This document shows positions 52,869 to 61,099 of a stretch of 64,000 bases of DNA, piece after piece (the stretch's first letter is position 1; each line of letters begins with the position of its first letter). Position numbers and translations under genes: made by a program. This stretch comes from Polycyclovorans algicola TG408. Its GTDB lineage: Bacteria; Pseudomonadota; Gammaproteobacteria; Nevskiales; Nevskiaceae. The stretch is taken from assembly GCF_000711245.1 (NCBI RefSeq), contig NZ_JOMH01000001.1, positions 2,288,830-2,352,829 on the forward strand, written 5' to 3'. The notes under the pieces are model-generated. The model saw only the letters and a list, made by a program, of their open reading frames with translations. It was not told the DNA's origin and made no database searches.

Positions 52869-53633
52869 TCAACCGCGCTGGACGAATGCGTTCAGGCGCT
52901 CGGTGAACAGCGCGGTATCGGCATTGGCCAGAAACAGCGCGCGCTCGCGGTCGAGCTGGGCCGACAGCGCCGAGGCATCGCCACTGTTGAGCAGCGACTT
53001 GAAGCCCGACAGCGCCTGCAGTGGATGCTGTGCCAAACGATCGGCGTAAGCGCGGGCTTCCGCCAAGGCGGACTCGGCAGGATGCACGGCAAGCACCAGT
53101 CCAAGTTGCTGGGCCTCGGTGGCCGTCAGCGGCGCGTGCGCGAGGATCACGTCCATGGCCTTCATCGCGCCGATGCGCTGCAACAAAAAGTGACTCAGGC
53201 CGCCGTCCGAGGTGGTGGCCAGCGCTGGGTAGGCGGGCACGAACTTGGCGCGCTCGGAGGCCATCACCACATCCCCCGTGAGTGCCAGTGAATACCCGGC
53301 ACCGGCCGCCGCGCCTTCCACCAGGGTGATGACCGGCTGGGGCAGGGCGCGCAGCAGGCGAACGGTTTCATGAATGGTGTCGAGGATGCTGCGCAGCAGG
53401 GCGCCCTTGTCCTCACCCGCGGCGTGCATGGCGTGGATGTCGCCGCCGGCACAGAACAATTTGCCCTCGGAGCGCATCAGAACGACGCGAAGGTCGGCCT
53501 CATCCGCCAGAGCTCGCACGGTTTCCCGCAGCGCGCGTGCCGAGGCATCGTTGATCACCGGCGCGCCGCCGACCGGGCCCAGAACCAGTTCGATGACGCC
53601 ACCGTTGAGGCGTTCCGTGCGAACGGTGCTCAT
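52869..53633 (-). CDS. Enoyl-CoA hydratase/isomerase
   Basis: 254-aa crotonase: RSEGKLFCAGGDIHAMHAAG and LVEGAAAGAGYSLALTGDVV form the oxyanion hole, then PALATTSDGGLSHFLLQRIG and LTATEAQQLGLV. The catalytic glutamates of classical hydratases are not obvious (TSDGG at that place), so isomerase or hydrolase activity is possible. The ATG at 53633 overlaps the SDR stop (ATGA). Confidence 0.84.
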   Translation of the reverse strand: MSTVRTERLNGGVIELVLGPVGGAPVINDASARALRETVRALADEADLRVVLMRSEGKLFCAGGDIHAMHAAGEDKGALLRSILDTIHETVRLLRALPQPVITLVEGAAAGAGYSLALTGDVVMASERAKFVPAYPALATTSDGGLSHFLLQRIGAMKAMDVILAHAPLTATEAQQLGLVLAVHPAESALAEARAYADRLAQHPLQALSGFKSLLNSGDASALSAQLDRERALFLANADTALFTERLNAFVQRG

Positions 53634-54385
53634 CCCAGATACGCCTGACCACCATCCACCGCGATGGACTGACCATTGATGTAGCCGCAGCCGGACGAGC
53701 ACAGGGTGGCGACGAAGCGCCCCACGTCGGCCTCGCAATCACCCACGCGTTGCATGGGCACGGTGGGGACAAAGGCGGCGGCCTCGGCCGGGCGCTCGCG
53801 CGTCCACCAGTCCATGGCCGGCGACTGCGCCAGCGGCAGGATGCAGTTGCTGCGGATGCCATCCTTGGCCCACTCGCAGGCGGCGGCCCGGGTGAGCTGG
53901 CGAATGGCTTCTTTCACTGCCCCGTAGGCGCCGTAACCGCTGGCGTCCCAGCGCATGGCGGCCGGCGAACCGAGATTGATGATGACGCCGTCACCTTTCA
54001 GGTGAGGATGTGCCAGCTTCATCAGGCGAAAGGTGGCCATGGGCCCGGATTCCCAGCCTGCCGAAAAGGCTTCTTCGGTAACCTGCGCCAGAGTGCCCAG
54101 CGGCACTTCCTGGGCATTGTTGACGAGGATGTTCAGGCCGCCGAGCTGGTCCACGGTGGTCTGCACCGCGGCGGCCAGGGTGGCCGCGTTCTTGATGTCG
54201 CATTCCACCGCAATCGCTTTGGCGCCGCGTTGCTCGATCTCGGTGACGACCTGCTGAAGTTTGGTGAGCGTGCGGCCCACAACGGCCACCGCTGCGCCTT
54301 CGCTGGCCAGTGCCAGCGCGATGCCGCGCCCGACGCCTTGCCCTGCGCCGGTCACGAACGCGACCTTGCCGGTCAGTCTGCTCAT
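53630..54385 (-). CDS. SDR family oxidoreductase
   Basis: 251 aa, AGGAG 7-8 nt before the ATG. VTGAGQGVGRGIALALASEG, VGRTLTKLQQVVTEI, NNAQEVPLGTLAQVTEEAF, NLGSPAAMRWDASGYGAYGAVK (catalytic Ser, Tyr, Lys) and NCILPLAQSPAMDWW. First gene of the four-gene run 54385-50698. A 3-hydroxyacyl-CoA or hydroxysteroid substrate fits its coupling to an enoyl-CoA hydratase. Confidence 0.84.
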   Translation of the reverse strand: MSRLTGKVAFVTGAGQGVGRGIALALASEGAAVAVVGRTLTKLQQVVTEIEQRGAKAIAVECDIKNAATLAAAVQTTVDQLGGLNILVNNAQEVPLGTLAQVTEEAFSAGWESGPMATFRLMKLAHPHLKGDGVIINLGSPAAMRWDASGYGAYGAVKEAIRQLTRAAACEWAKDGIRSNCILPLAQSPAMDWWTRERPAEAAAFVPTVPMQRVGDCEADVGRFVATLCSSGCGYINGQSIAVDGGQAYLG

Positions 54386-54439
54386 CGCTGCTCTCCTGAT
54401 GGGCGGCGTGTGTGGATTCCCGGCCACCGCTGGTTGTTC

Positions 54440-54496
54440 GTAGGTCGGACTCCAGTCCGACTTCAAGGCTGCGTGTCGGGTTGAAACCCGACCTAC
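54440..54496. repeat. Inverted pair of GTAGGTCGG hairpins between two minus-strand genes
   Basis: GTAGGTCGGACTCCAGTCCGAC and GTCGGGTTGAAACCCGACCTAC: each half is a hairpin and the two outer edges pair. Sits 11 bp downstream of the kstD-type gene end. It could slow or stop transcription, but no T-run follows. Confidence 0.7.
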
Positions 54497-54506
54497 AGTT
54501 GTGTTC

Positions 54507-56243
54507 TTAGGCGGCCTCTGCGATGGGCTGCTTCTTTGCTTGTGCAGCAATGTCGCGCGCGGCAATAAAGCCGAAGGTCATGGCTGGCCCAAGGGTTGCA
54601 CCGGGGCCTGCGTAGGTGCGGCCCATGACCGCAGCCGAGCAGTTGCCGATGGCGTACAGACCTTCGATCTCGCTACCGTCTTCACGCAGGACGCGGGCGT
54701 GCTCGTTGGTCAGCAGGCCGCCCTTGGTGCCGATCTCGCCGGGCGTGACGGCCAGCGCGTAGAACGGCGCCTTGACGATGGGTGCCAGACAGGGGTTCGG
54801 CGTGATGCGCGGGTCGGCGTAGTAACGCTGAAACACGTCATCGCCTTTGCCGAATTCCGGGTCTTTGCCGTCGACGGCGTAGCGGTTCATGTTGGCAATG
54901 GTCTGTGCCAGCGCCTTGGCATCCACGCCGATTTGGCTTGCAAGACCGTCCACAGTGTCGGCTTTGAACAGGGCTTTGCCCCACCAGGCCTTCGGCAGTT
55001 TCTTGTCCGGCTGGATGCCGGCCGGCAGCATTGGTCCGGCCGGGTAGCTTTGGCGAAAACGCCCGTCAAAGATGAACCAGCACGGCACGGCTTGGCCGGT
55101 TCGGGCCTGGTTCTCATTGATGGCGTGCACCACCTCGGTATAGGGCGCGGCCTCGTTGACGAAGCGTTTGCCGAGGCCATTGACCATGACGCAGCCGGGC
55201 AGGGACCGTTCAACAAACATGGCGGCGGCCACCGATGCGCCCGGCAATTCCACCGTGGGCGTGCCCCACACCATGTTCATGAAGCCGACCCCGGCGCCGA
55301 GCGCTTGGCCGGCACGAATGCCGTCACCATTGTTGATGCCCGGTGCCGCGCTCCAGGTTTTTTTGGTGGGTTGCGGCAGATATTGCTCGCGCATCTGCTG
55401 GTTGGCTTCGAAGCCGCCGCTGGCGATGATCACGCCGTGATGGGCGCGCAGCTTCACCAGCTTGCCGCCACGGCGCACGTTGACGCCGACCACGCGGCCG
55501 CCTTCTTCCACCAGCCCATCGAGTGAGGTTTCTAGCATCAGCGGCATCTGCTTGCGCAGCATCGCGCCACGCAATGACGCCACCAGCGCCTGACCCAGCA
55601 CCTGACGCCGGTCGCGCCAGGTTTTGCGGCGCCAGCCCAGGTCGCTCCAGTAGCGCCACATCAGTTTCATCGTGAGCCATATCCAGCCCTTGGCGCGCGA
55701 GAACAGTACGTGCGCCTGCACCTGGTCCATGCTGATGCGGCCCAGCACCAGGGTGCTTTTGTACGGCTCGCGCTGGGTGTTGAAGGTGTCGCCCAACTGC
55801 GCGGCGTCGAACGGCACCGGCTCCATGGTGCGCGCGCCGGGCTTGCCGCCGTCCTCATTGGGGAAGTAGTCCGGGTACTTCGCGACCGGGCGGAACTCGA
55901 CGCCGAAGGCGTTTTTCAGGTGCCGCACCATCTTCGGGGCTTGCGAGACATAGGCCTCAAGGCGCGGCAATGGCACGTCACCGCCGGTGAGGTGCTTCAG
56001 GTAAGCGAGCGCTTCTTCGGGGCTGTCTGAAATACCAGTGGCCGGCATGCCGTCGTTGCAGGGAATCCAGATGCCGCCGCCCGACACGGCGCTGGTGCCG
56101 CCGTAGACCGCCGCCTGCTCGATCACCACGGACGAGAGGCCTTCATCTTTGGCGCACAGCGCTGCGGTCATGCCGCCGGCGCCGGAGCCCACGACGATGA
56201 CGTCGTAGGTCTCGTCCCAGTGAGGGGTGTTGTGGGTAATCAT
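54507..56243 (-). CDS. kstD: 3-ketosteroid delta1-dehydrogenase-type flavoprotein
   Basis: 578 aa from the ATG at 56243 (a GTG at 56255 is also possible; neither has a clear ribosome site). FAD motif DVIVVGSGAGGMTAALCAKD, VYGGTSAVSGGGIWIPCND, GVIIASGGFEANQQMREQYL, and at the C-terminus GNCSAAVMGRTYAGPGATLG then PAMTFGFIAARDIA, the KstD signature with its Tyr-Gly region. Introduces the C1-C2 double bond that, with 9alpha-hydroxylation, opens ring B. Located near hsaA, kshA and ksi. Confidence 0.86.
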   Translation of the reverse strand: MITHNTPHWDETYDVIVVGSGAGGMTAALCAKDEGLSSVVIEQAAVYGGTSAVSGGGIWIPCNDGMPATGISDSPEEALAYLKHLTGGDVPLPRLEAYVSQAPKMVRHLKNAFGVEFRPVAKYPDYFPNEDGGKPGARTMEPVPFDAAQLGDTFNTQREPYKSTLVLGRISMDQVQAHVLFSRAKGWIWLTMKLMWRYWSDLGWRRKTWRDRRQVLGQALVASLRGAMLRKQMPLMLETSLDGLVEEGGRVVGVNVRRGGKLVKLRAHHGVIIASGGFEANQQMREQYLPQPTKKTWSAAPGINNGDGIRAGQALGAGVGFMNMVWGTPTVELPGASVAAAMFVERSLPGCVMVNGLGKRFVNEAAPYTEVVHAINENQARTGQAVPCWFIFDGRFRQSYPAGPMLPAGIQPDKKLPKAWWGKALFKADTVDGLASQIGVDAKALAQTIANMNRYAVDGKDPEFGKGDDVFQRYYADPRITPNPCLAPIVKAPFYALAVTPGEIGTKGGLLTNEHARVLREDGSEIEGLYAIGNCSAAVMGRTYAGPGATLGPAMTFGFIAARDIAAQAKKQPIAEAA

Positions 56244-56336
56244 ATGGATGGGCACCTGTGCGACACGTTCTTTCAGCGGGAGCGGGACGGAGTAAAGGGC
56301 TGCATCGGCAGCGACCGACTCACCAAGACGAGCGTC

Positions 56337-56401
56337 CCCGCGCCTGCGGCGCGCCCTCTCCCGGTCCTTTGGACCACCCTCTCCCGCAGGCGGGAGAGGG
56401 G
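56337..56401. repeat. CCCTCTCCC hairpin pair upstream of kstD
   Basis: Short version with GCGCC spacer, in the 174-bp gap between the hsaA stop and the kstD start. No promoter recognised. Confidence 0.82.
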
Positions 56402-56417
56402 ATGATCAGCCGCTTCG

Positions 56418-57617
56418 TCAAATGAAGTAGTCGGTATTTTCACGCCCCAACATCACCGCACCGTAGTTGCGGCCGAACTGGTCAGGGTTGTTGGCGTAAT
56501 GGCCGCGTGCGGCAAAAATGTCGGTCATGTACCGATGCAGCGGGAAGTCGGTGAAGATGCCGCGTCCGCCGCAGGCCGAGAACAGCTTGTAGATGTGCTG
56601 CGCGCTGCGCTCCACCACCTGTGAGGCTTGGTAGCGAAAGTGCAGGCGCTGCTGAACGTCGTCCAGCGGCTGCTGCTTGCGGATCTTGCCCATCAGCACT
56701 TCGAAGTTGCGGCGCAGCACCAGCTTCATTTCATCGATGGCCACAGCCGCTTCGGCCGCGGCAATCTGTGCCGGGCCCTGCTCGGAAGTCTTGTTGCCCA
56801 TGTCGCCGACGCGCACGCTGGCGAAGTCGCGGAAGGTATCCAGCCCGCCTTGCAGGCCACCGATGGCCGCTGACGACACGGCACGCACGAAGATCTGGCC
56901 GAACGGCAGCTTGTACAGATCGGCGGTGAACGTATGCCGCCCCGGGTTGGTGCCCATGAAGCCGTCGCTGGCCTTGTGGGTGCGGTACTCGGGGACGAAC
57001 GCGTCCTTCACCACGATGTCGTTGCTGCCGGTGCCCTTCAGACCCATGGTGTGCCAGGTGTCGACCACTTCGAAGTCGCTTTTCGGCAGCAGGAAGGTGC
57101 GGTATTCGGGGGGCTGACCTTCGGTGAAAATCAGCCCGCCCAGCAGCACCCAGCCGCAGTGTGCGATGCCGCTAGAGAAGCCCCATCGGCCACTGAATTT
57201 GAAGCCGCCCTCGACCGGTGTGACCTGGCCTTTGGGCATGTAGGTCGAGGCGACCAGCACCGAGCCATCGTTGTCGCCCCATACGTCTTCAGCCGCCTTG
57301 GGGTCGAACAGCGCCATCTGCCAGTTGTGCACGCCCACCACGCCGTACACCCAAGCGGTGGACATGCAGCCCTCCGCGAGGGTCATGCACACGTCGTAGA
57401 ACACTTCCGGGTCCATCTCGTATCCGCCGTAGGCCTTGGGCTGAAGGATGCGGAAAAAGCCCGCGGCCTTCATCTCAGCAATGGTTTGCGCTGGAATCTG
57501 GCGACTGGCCTCGGCCTCGGCCACACGGGCTTTCAGCTTGGGCACCATGTCCTTGGCGCGCTGCACCAGCATGTCGGGAGTGACCAGATCAACGGTCTTG
57601 GCGCGTTGGGTTTGCAT
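56418..57617 (-). CDS. hsaA: HsaA-type 3-HSA hydroxylase (flavin-dependent monooxygenase)
   Basis: 399 aa with the acyl-CoA-dehydrogenase fold but resembling HsaA (Rv3570c): AGFFRILQPKAYGGYEMDP, STAWVYGVVGVHNWQMALFD, FSGRWGFSSGIAHCGWVLLG, MGLKGTGSNDIVVKDAFVP and FSACGGRGIFTDFPLHRYM. It hydroxylates the phenolic seco-steroid 3-HSA to the catechol that HsaC cleaves, using reduced flavin from a reductase (HsaB) not seen here. AGGAG lies before the ATG at 57617. Divergent from the kshA-type gene. Confidence 0.88.
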   Translation of the reverse strand: MQTQRAKTVDLVTPDMLVQRAKDMVPKLKARVAEAEASRQIPAQTIAEMKAAGFFRILQPKAYGGYEMDPEVFYDVCMTLAEGCMSTAWVYGVVGVHNWQMALFDPKAAEDVWGDNDGSVLVASTYMPKGQVTPVEGGFKFSGRWGFSSGIAHCGWVLLGGLIFTEGQPPEYRTFLLPKSDFEVVDTWHTMGLKGTGSNDIVVKDAFVPEYRTHKASDGFMGTNPGRHTFTADLYKLPFGQIFVRAVSSAAIGGLQGGLDTFRDFASVRVGDMGNKTSEQGPAQIAAAEAAVAIDEMKLVLRRNFEVLMGKIRKQQPLDDVQQRLHFRYQASQVVERSAQHIYKLFSACGGRGIFTDFPLHRYMTDIFAARGHYANNPDQFGRNYGAVMLGRENTDYFI

Positions 57618-57935
57618 GTTCAGATTCTCCTGAAGCGGTTTGGTCCGGCAGGCGTGTAAGCAAGCGGATCGGTTTTTGACGTGACCGTTGTCACCGATCT
57701 GCCGTCCGCTGACCTCACCCAAAAAGATTATTCCGCGTTAAGGGGGTCTGCCACGCGGGGGCGGTTGGGGCAGCCCCAGCCAACCGAACCATCAAAGAGC
57801 GCGTTGCCGGCCTCGCAAACCAATCCGATTTCGCTGGTGTCCGAAATGGCCCAGTGATTCACCCAAACTGACGATGTCCAACCCGGGCGTGGTTCCGATA
57901 CTGCCGTCCACATTGATCTGCGATGCGGAGCATTC
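57618..57935. promoter_or_regulatory. Divergent hsaA/kshA intergenic region
   Basis: 318 bp between divergent genes, so both promoters should lie here. Seen: TGACCTCACC (57710-57719), identical to half of the palindrome at 10397-10413; the related TCACCCAAA at both 57716-57724 and 57859-57867; and a hairpin CGGTTGG/CCAACCG around 57761-57786. No confident -35/-10 pair was assigned. Confidence 0.45.
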
Positions 57936-59036
57936 ATGGCGACATCAAAGGAATACGGGCTGGGCACGTTCGACTTTCCACGCGGCTGGTTCATGGTGGC
58001 GGTGTCGAGCAAGGTGGGGAACACGCCCTTGGCCGTGCGCTTCTTCGGCCAGGACTTCGCCCTGTATCGCGGCAAGAGCGGGCGCGTGGTGCTGCTGGAC
58101 GCCTATTGCCCGCACATGGGCACGCATCTGGCGCGCAACACCACGTCCTACGTGGCGCAAGACGGTGCGGTGGAAGACGACTGCATTCGCTGCCCTTATC
58201 ACGCCTGGCGCTTCGGACCGGACGGCAAGTGCAACGAGATTCCCTACGGCTCCGGCCCGATTCCGCCGGCGGCCAAGGTGAAATCCTGGACCGTGCAAGA
58301 ACATCTGGGTGCGGTGTTCGTCTGGCACGATCCCGAAGGCGGCGAGCCCGATTACGAGCTGGCCAACATTCCCGAATTCGATGATCCGAGTTGGGCGATA
58401 GGCGAGTACGACGACCTGGGTATCGTTAACTGCCACACGCAAGAGATCATGGACAACATCACCGACGTTGCGCACTTTGGTCCGGTGCACGGCTCGCTGA
58501 CAAAATACTTCGAGAACGAGTTTAAGGATCATGTCGTCACCCAGCGCATGGGCGGCGGGCATCGCACCCTGGTGACCGAAGGCGGCGCCATGCTGGAAAC
58601 CGAAGCGGTTTATACCGGCCCCAGCCTGCTGATCACCAAGATGCTGGGCATGCACGAGTCGTACATCATCATTGCCCACACGCCAGTGGATGACGGCAGC
58701 GCCTATGTCTGGCACAACCTGATGGTGAAATCGCCGACCGGAGCCGCCGTGGCCACCGACGCCGACCGCGAGGGCGCGCGCCAGTATCAGGCGATGGCGT
58801 TGGCCGCCTTTGCCCAGGACTTCGAAGTCTGGAAGCACAAGAAACCCTGTCTCAAAGGTTTGTTTGTGCAGGGCGATGGTCCGTTCAACAAGCAGCGCGA
58901 GTGGTATCGGCAGTTTTACAACCCGCGCGCGCAACGCGCCGAACTGCTGAAAAACGTCAATGGCGTTTACGTGGCCAAGGGCATGCGCGGCAAGCAGGCG
59001 GTGGTGGGCACGCCGTCGGCCACGGCCGACGCTTGA
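57936..59036 (+). CDS. kshA: 3-ketosteroid 9alpha-hydroxylase oxygenase-type Rieske protein
   Basis: 366 aa. Rieske ligands Cys58-x-His60 (YCPHMGTHLA) and Cys86-x2-His89 (RCPYHAWRFG). Mononuclear iron Asp177, His180, His185 (DNITDVAHFGPVHG). The C-terminal FAQDFEVWKHKKP and FNKQREWYRQFY closely follow KshA. CGGAG precedes the ATG. With its reductase (KshB, not present) it hydroxylates C9 and triggers opening of ring B. Placement opposite hsaA and beside kstD and ksi supports the assignment over the Rieske gene at 46996. Confidence 0.8.
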   Translation: MATSKEYGLGTFDFPRGWFMVAVSSKVGNTPLAVRFFGQDFALYRGKSGRVVLLDAYCPHMGTHLARNTTSYVAQDGAVEDDCIRCPYHAWRFGPDGKCNEIPYGSGPIPPAAKVKSWTVQEHLGAVFVWHDPEGGEPDYELANIPEFDDPSWAIGEYDDLGIVNCHTQEIMDNITDVAHFGPVHGSLTKYFENEFKDHVVTQRMGGGHRTLVTEGGAMLETEAVYTGPSLLITKMLGMHESYIIIAHTPVDDGSAYVWHNLMVKSPTGAAVATDADREGARQYQAMALAAFAQDFEVWKHKKPCLKGLFVQGDGPFNKQREWYRQFYNPRAQRAELLKNVNGVYVAKGMRGKQAVVGTPSATADA

Positions 59037-59040
59037 TCAC

Positions 59041-59057
59041 GTAGGCGCAGCGCCTAC
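59041..59057. terminator. Perfect 8-1-8 hairpin after kshA
   Basis: GTAGGCGC-a-GCGCCTAC starts 5 bp after the kshA stop. Strong stem but no T-tract, so termination is only possible, not shown. Confidence 0.4.
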
Positions 59058-59136
59058 GGAAGCGCGTTCAATCGCTTACGGCAATCAACCACAGCACCCG
59101 GCATTTGTGAGATTTATCCCGTCCTAAACTCCGGCC

Positions 59137-59934
59137 ATGCCGCAGGACGCGAAGGTTTTGGATGTCAGGGACAGCTCGACCAGGATCGCGGCGGCCCCGG
59201 CTGTACCCCCGATGCGGGCGGCGAACCCTGGCAACCTGCGCGTCGTCGACGACCGCGACAACGACATTCACCCCACAGTCGTCATCGAAGGTGATGTGCG
59301 CCTAGGCCGGGGCAACCGCATCGGCCCTTACAGCGTCTTGATCGGACCGCTGGAGATCGGCAACTACAACATCATCGCGCCGCACGTCACCATCGGCGGG
59401 CCGGGGCAGGACACCCGGCAGCGTCATCACGACTGCTCTGGCGCGCGCATCCGTATCGGCAGCGGCAACATCATTCGGGAATACAGCTCCATCAGTAAGC
59501 CCGTGCACCGGCTGATCACCAGCGTCGGTGATCGCTGCTTTCTGATGCAGGGCGTGCACATTGCCCACGATCTTGAGGTGCAGGACGACGTGACGGTTGC
59601 CGGCGTCACCGCCATTGCCGGGTTGGTTCGCCTGCTGCGCGGTGCACACATCGCGCCGGCCTGTGCGATTCATCAGCACAGCGTCATCGGGCACTACAGC
59701 ATGGCGTCGCTCAACGCGACGGTGCAGAAAAACATCCCGCCATTTTCGCGTTACATCCCGAGGGTCCCGCTGTCGGTGAACCACTACGCCATCGAGAAGT
59801 TCGGCTACGAAAAGCACGCCGATGAGATTGCCGACTACGTGCTGCGCCGCGTGCCACCACACTCCTCAGCCATCGTCGAGATCGTGAGCGAGTTCGAGGC
59901 CTTGAGCCTGGCGTCAGGCCGCAAATCCTGCTGA
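59137..59934 (+). CDS. LpxA-like left-handed beta-helix acyltransferase homologue
   Basis: 265 aa built mainly of hexapeptide repeats (VVIEGDVRLGRGNRIGPYSV, PLEIGNYNIIAPHVTIGG, VTVAGVTAIAGLV), with HHDCSGARIRIGSGNIIREY and MQGVHIAHDLEVQDD like LpxA (UDP-GlcNAc O-acyltransferase) and a C-terminal helical tail. An N-terminal extension of about 40 residues is unusual. It is separated from any lipid A genes, so it is probably a specialised paralogue. The role in a steroid cluster is unknown; acylation of a steroid or an envelope modification are possibilities. Confidence 0.8.
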   Translation: MPQDAKVLDVRDSSTRIAAAPAVPPMRAANPGNLRVVDDRDNDIHPTVVIEGDVRLGRGNRIGPYSVLIGPLEIGNYNIIAPHVTIGGPGQDTRQRHHDCSGARIRIGSGNIIREYSSISKPVHRLITSVGDRCFLMQGVHIAHDLEVQDDVTVAGVTAIAGLVRLLRGAHIAPACAIHQHSVIGHYSMASLNATVQKNIPPFSRYIPRVPLSVNHYAIEKFGYEKHADEIADYVLRRVPPHSSAIVEIVSEFEALSLASGRKSC

Positions 59935-59948
59935 CGACCCGGCAGATA

Positions 59949-60422
59949 TCAGACGCCGGGTTGTGGCGTCGCCAGCGCCGCGCGCATGGCGTCGGGCACA
60001 TTGAATGCATAGCACTTGCGTTCGACGCGGCGGGTCACGCGCCAACCCTCGGGCGTGCGCCGATATTCGTCGTCGTACCAGAGACCCAGGAACATCGTGT
60101 GGCCTTCGGTGCCCGCCAAGGTTTCGGGCAACACCATGGGGTTGAAGCAACTCACGCGGCCGGTGGCGACGTCGCCGTTCACGTCAAAGCGCAGGTTGCC
60201 GACCAAGTGCATGAACTGCGGAAAGTGAGCCAACGCCTGTACCAGCCAGGTCTTGATTTCGGGATAACGGCCGTCGATGCCGCCCATGGCGCGGTAGTCG
60301 ATGTAGGCATCGGCCGTGAAGATCTGGTCGAGTCGGTCGAAGTCGCGATGGTCGATGGCGTCCGCGTAGTCGATCACCAGCCGCTGCAATGCCCATTGAT
60401 CGGCCAACGCCTCCAGCGTCAT
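59949..60422 (-). CDS. NTF2/SnoaL-like protein
   Basis: 157 aa cone-shaped NTF2-like fold: DQWALQRLVIDYADAIDHRD, FDRLDQIFTADAYIDYRAMG, HLVGNLRFDVNGDVATGRVS and LGLWYDDEYRRTPEGWRVTR. Its start overlaps the ketosteroid isomerase stop (ATGA). It has Tyr and Asp at places comparable to those of KSI but a longer C-terminus; function as isomerase, dehydratase or binding protein is open. Confidence 0.82.
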   Translation of the reverse strand: MTLEALADQWALQRLVIDYADAIDHRDFDRLDQIFTADAYIDYRAMGGIDGRYPEIKTWLVQALAHFPQFMHLVGNLRFDVNGDVATGRVSCFNPMVLPETLAGTEGHTMFLGLWYDDEYRRTPEGWRVTRRVERKCYAFNVPDAMRAALATPQPGV

Positions 60423-60820
60423 GACTTTGTCGCGCCTGGACCCGAAAGCACGACCATGTCGCTCCGGCTCCAGTACGCCTTCATCGAGGAGAACTGGCCG
60501 GCGTCGTTGAAGGTCATCACGTCGATTACACGAATCACGGCCTCGCCTTCCGGCATGTTCAGCTGCACCTCGAATACCATCGCCGCCGCGTTGCCGTGGG
60601 AGCCTCGAATGGGGGCGGCGAGCTTGAGCCTGGCGCCGGTGGACACGGCCATTTTGTAGAACGCGGCAATGGCGTCTTTGCCTGTCTTGACCGGACTGCC
60701 AACCGGGTCCTCGACGGTGGCGTCATCGGCATACAGCCCGGCGATGGCGGCGTGGTCGGCCCGGTTGAAATGGTCGATGTAGGCCTGCATGGCCTTTTTC
60801 ATGTGCGCGTCGTCGATCAT
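60419..60820 (-). CDS. ksi: Steroid delta5-3-ketoisomerase (KSI)
   Basis: 133 aa, start at 60820 with CGGAG 6 nt upstream; a longer frame to 61048 is rejected. The catalytic residues match the Comamonas/Pseudomonas enzymes: Tyr14 (MQAYIDHFN), Asp38 (YADDATVEDPVGS) and Asp100 (RVIDVMTFND). The stretch DDATVEDPVGS is nearly identical to known KSIs. It moves the C5-C6 double bond of 5-en-3-ketosteroids into conjugation. Direct evidence that the cluster handles 3-hydroxy-5-ene steroids. Confidence 0.92.
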   Translation of the reverse strand: MIDDAHMKKAMQAYIDHFNRADHAAIAGLYADDATVEDPVGSPVKTGKDAIAAFYKMAVSTGARLKLAAPIRGSHGNAAAMVFEVQLNMPEGEAVIRVIDVMTFNDAGQFSSMKAYWSRSDMVVLSGPGATKS

Positions 60821-61099
60821 GGAGGCTCCGAAAATGGGGAATCGCGAAAGGCGATGCGCGATCATCCGGCGAGGTCTGCGACGCAGAATCGTCCGTCCGG
60901 GTGAAGGCCGAGGTGGAGGCCTTGGGCACACTCGTGAAAAGCCGTTCGATAGGGCCGTTTTTACGTCGGCAAGGCGGAATCTCTGGCCTATACTCGGTCG
61001 CATCAATGCTGTCTCGTGCAAGCCGCGAAGACAGCTCTCAAGGGCCATTAATCAGAGCCCACACGACCGACTCCAGCGGTCTCTGAGGAGAAGCGTTAC

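Noticed and set aside
54440-54496. Intrinsic terminator
   Set aside because: The stems are strong but no T-run follows on either strand; listed only as a repeat.
60823-61048. N-terminal extension of the ketosteroid isomerase frame
   Set aside because: Extra residues are arginine/proline-rich with no family match; the internal ATG at 60820 has a ribosome site and gives catalytic residues at the standard positions.
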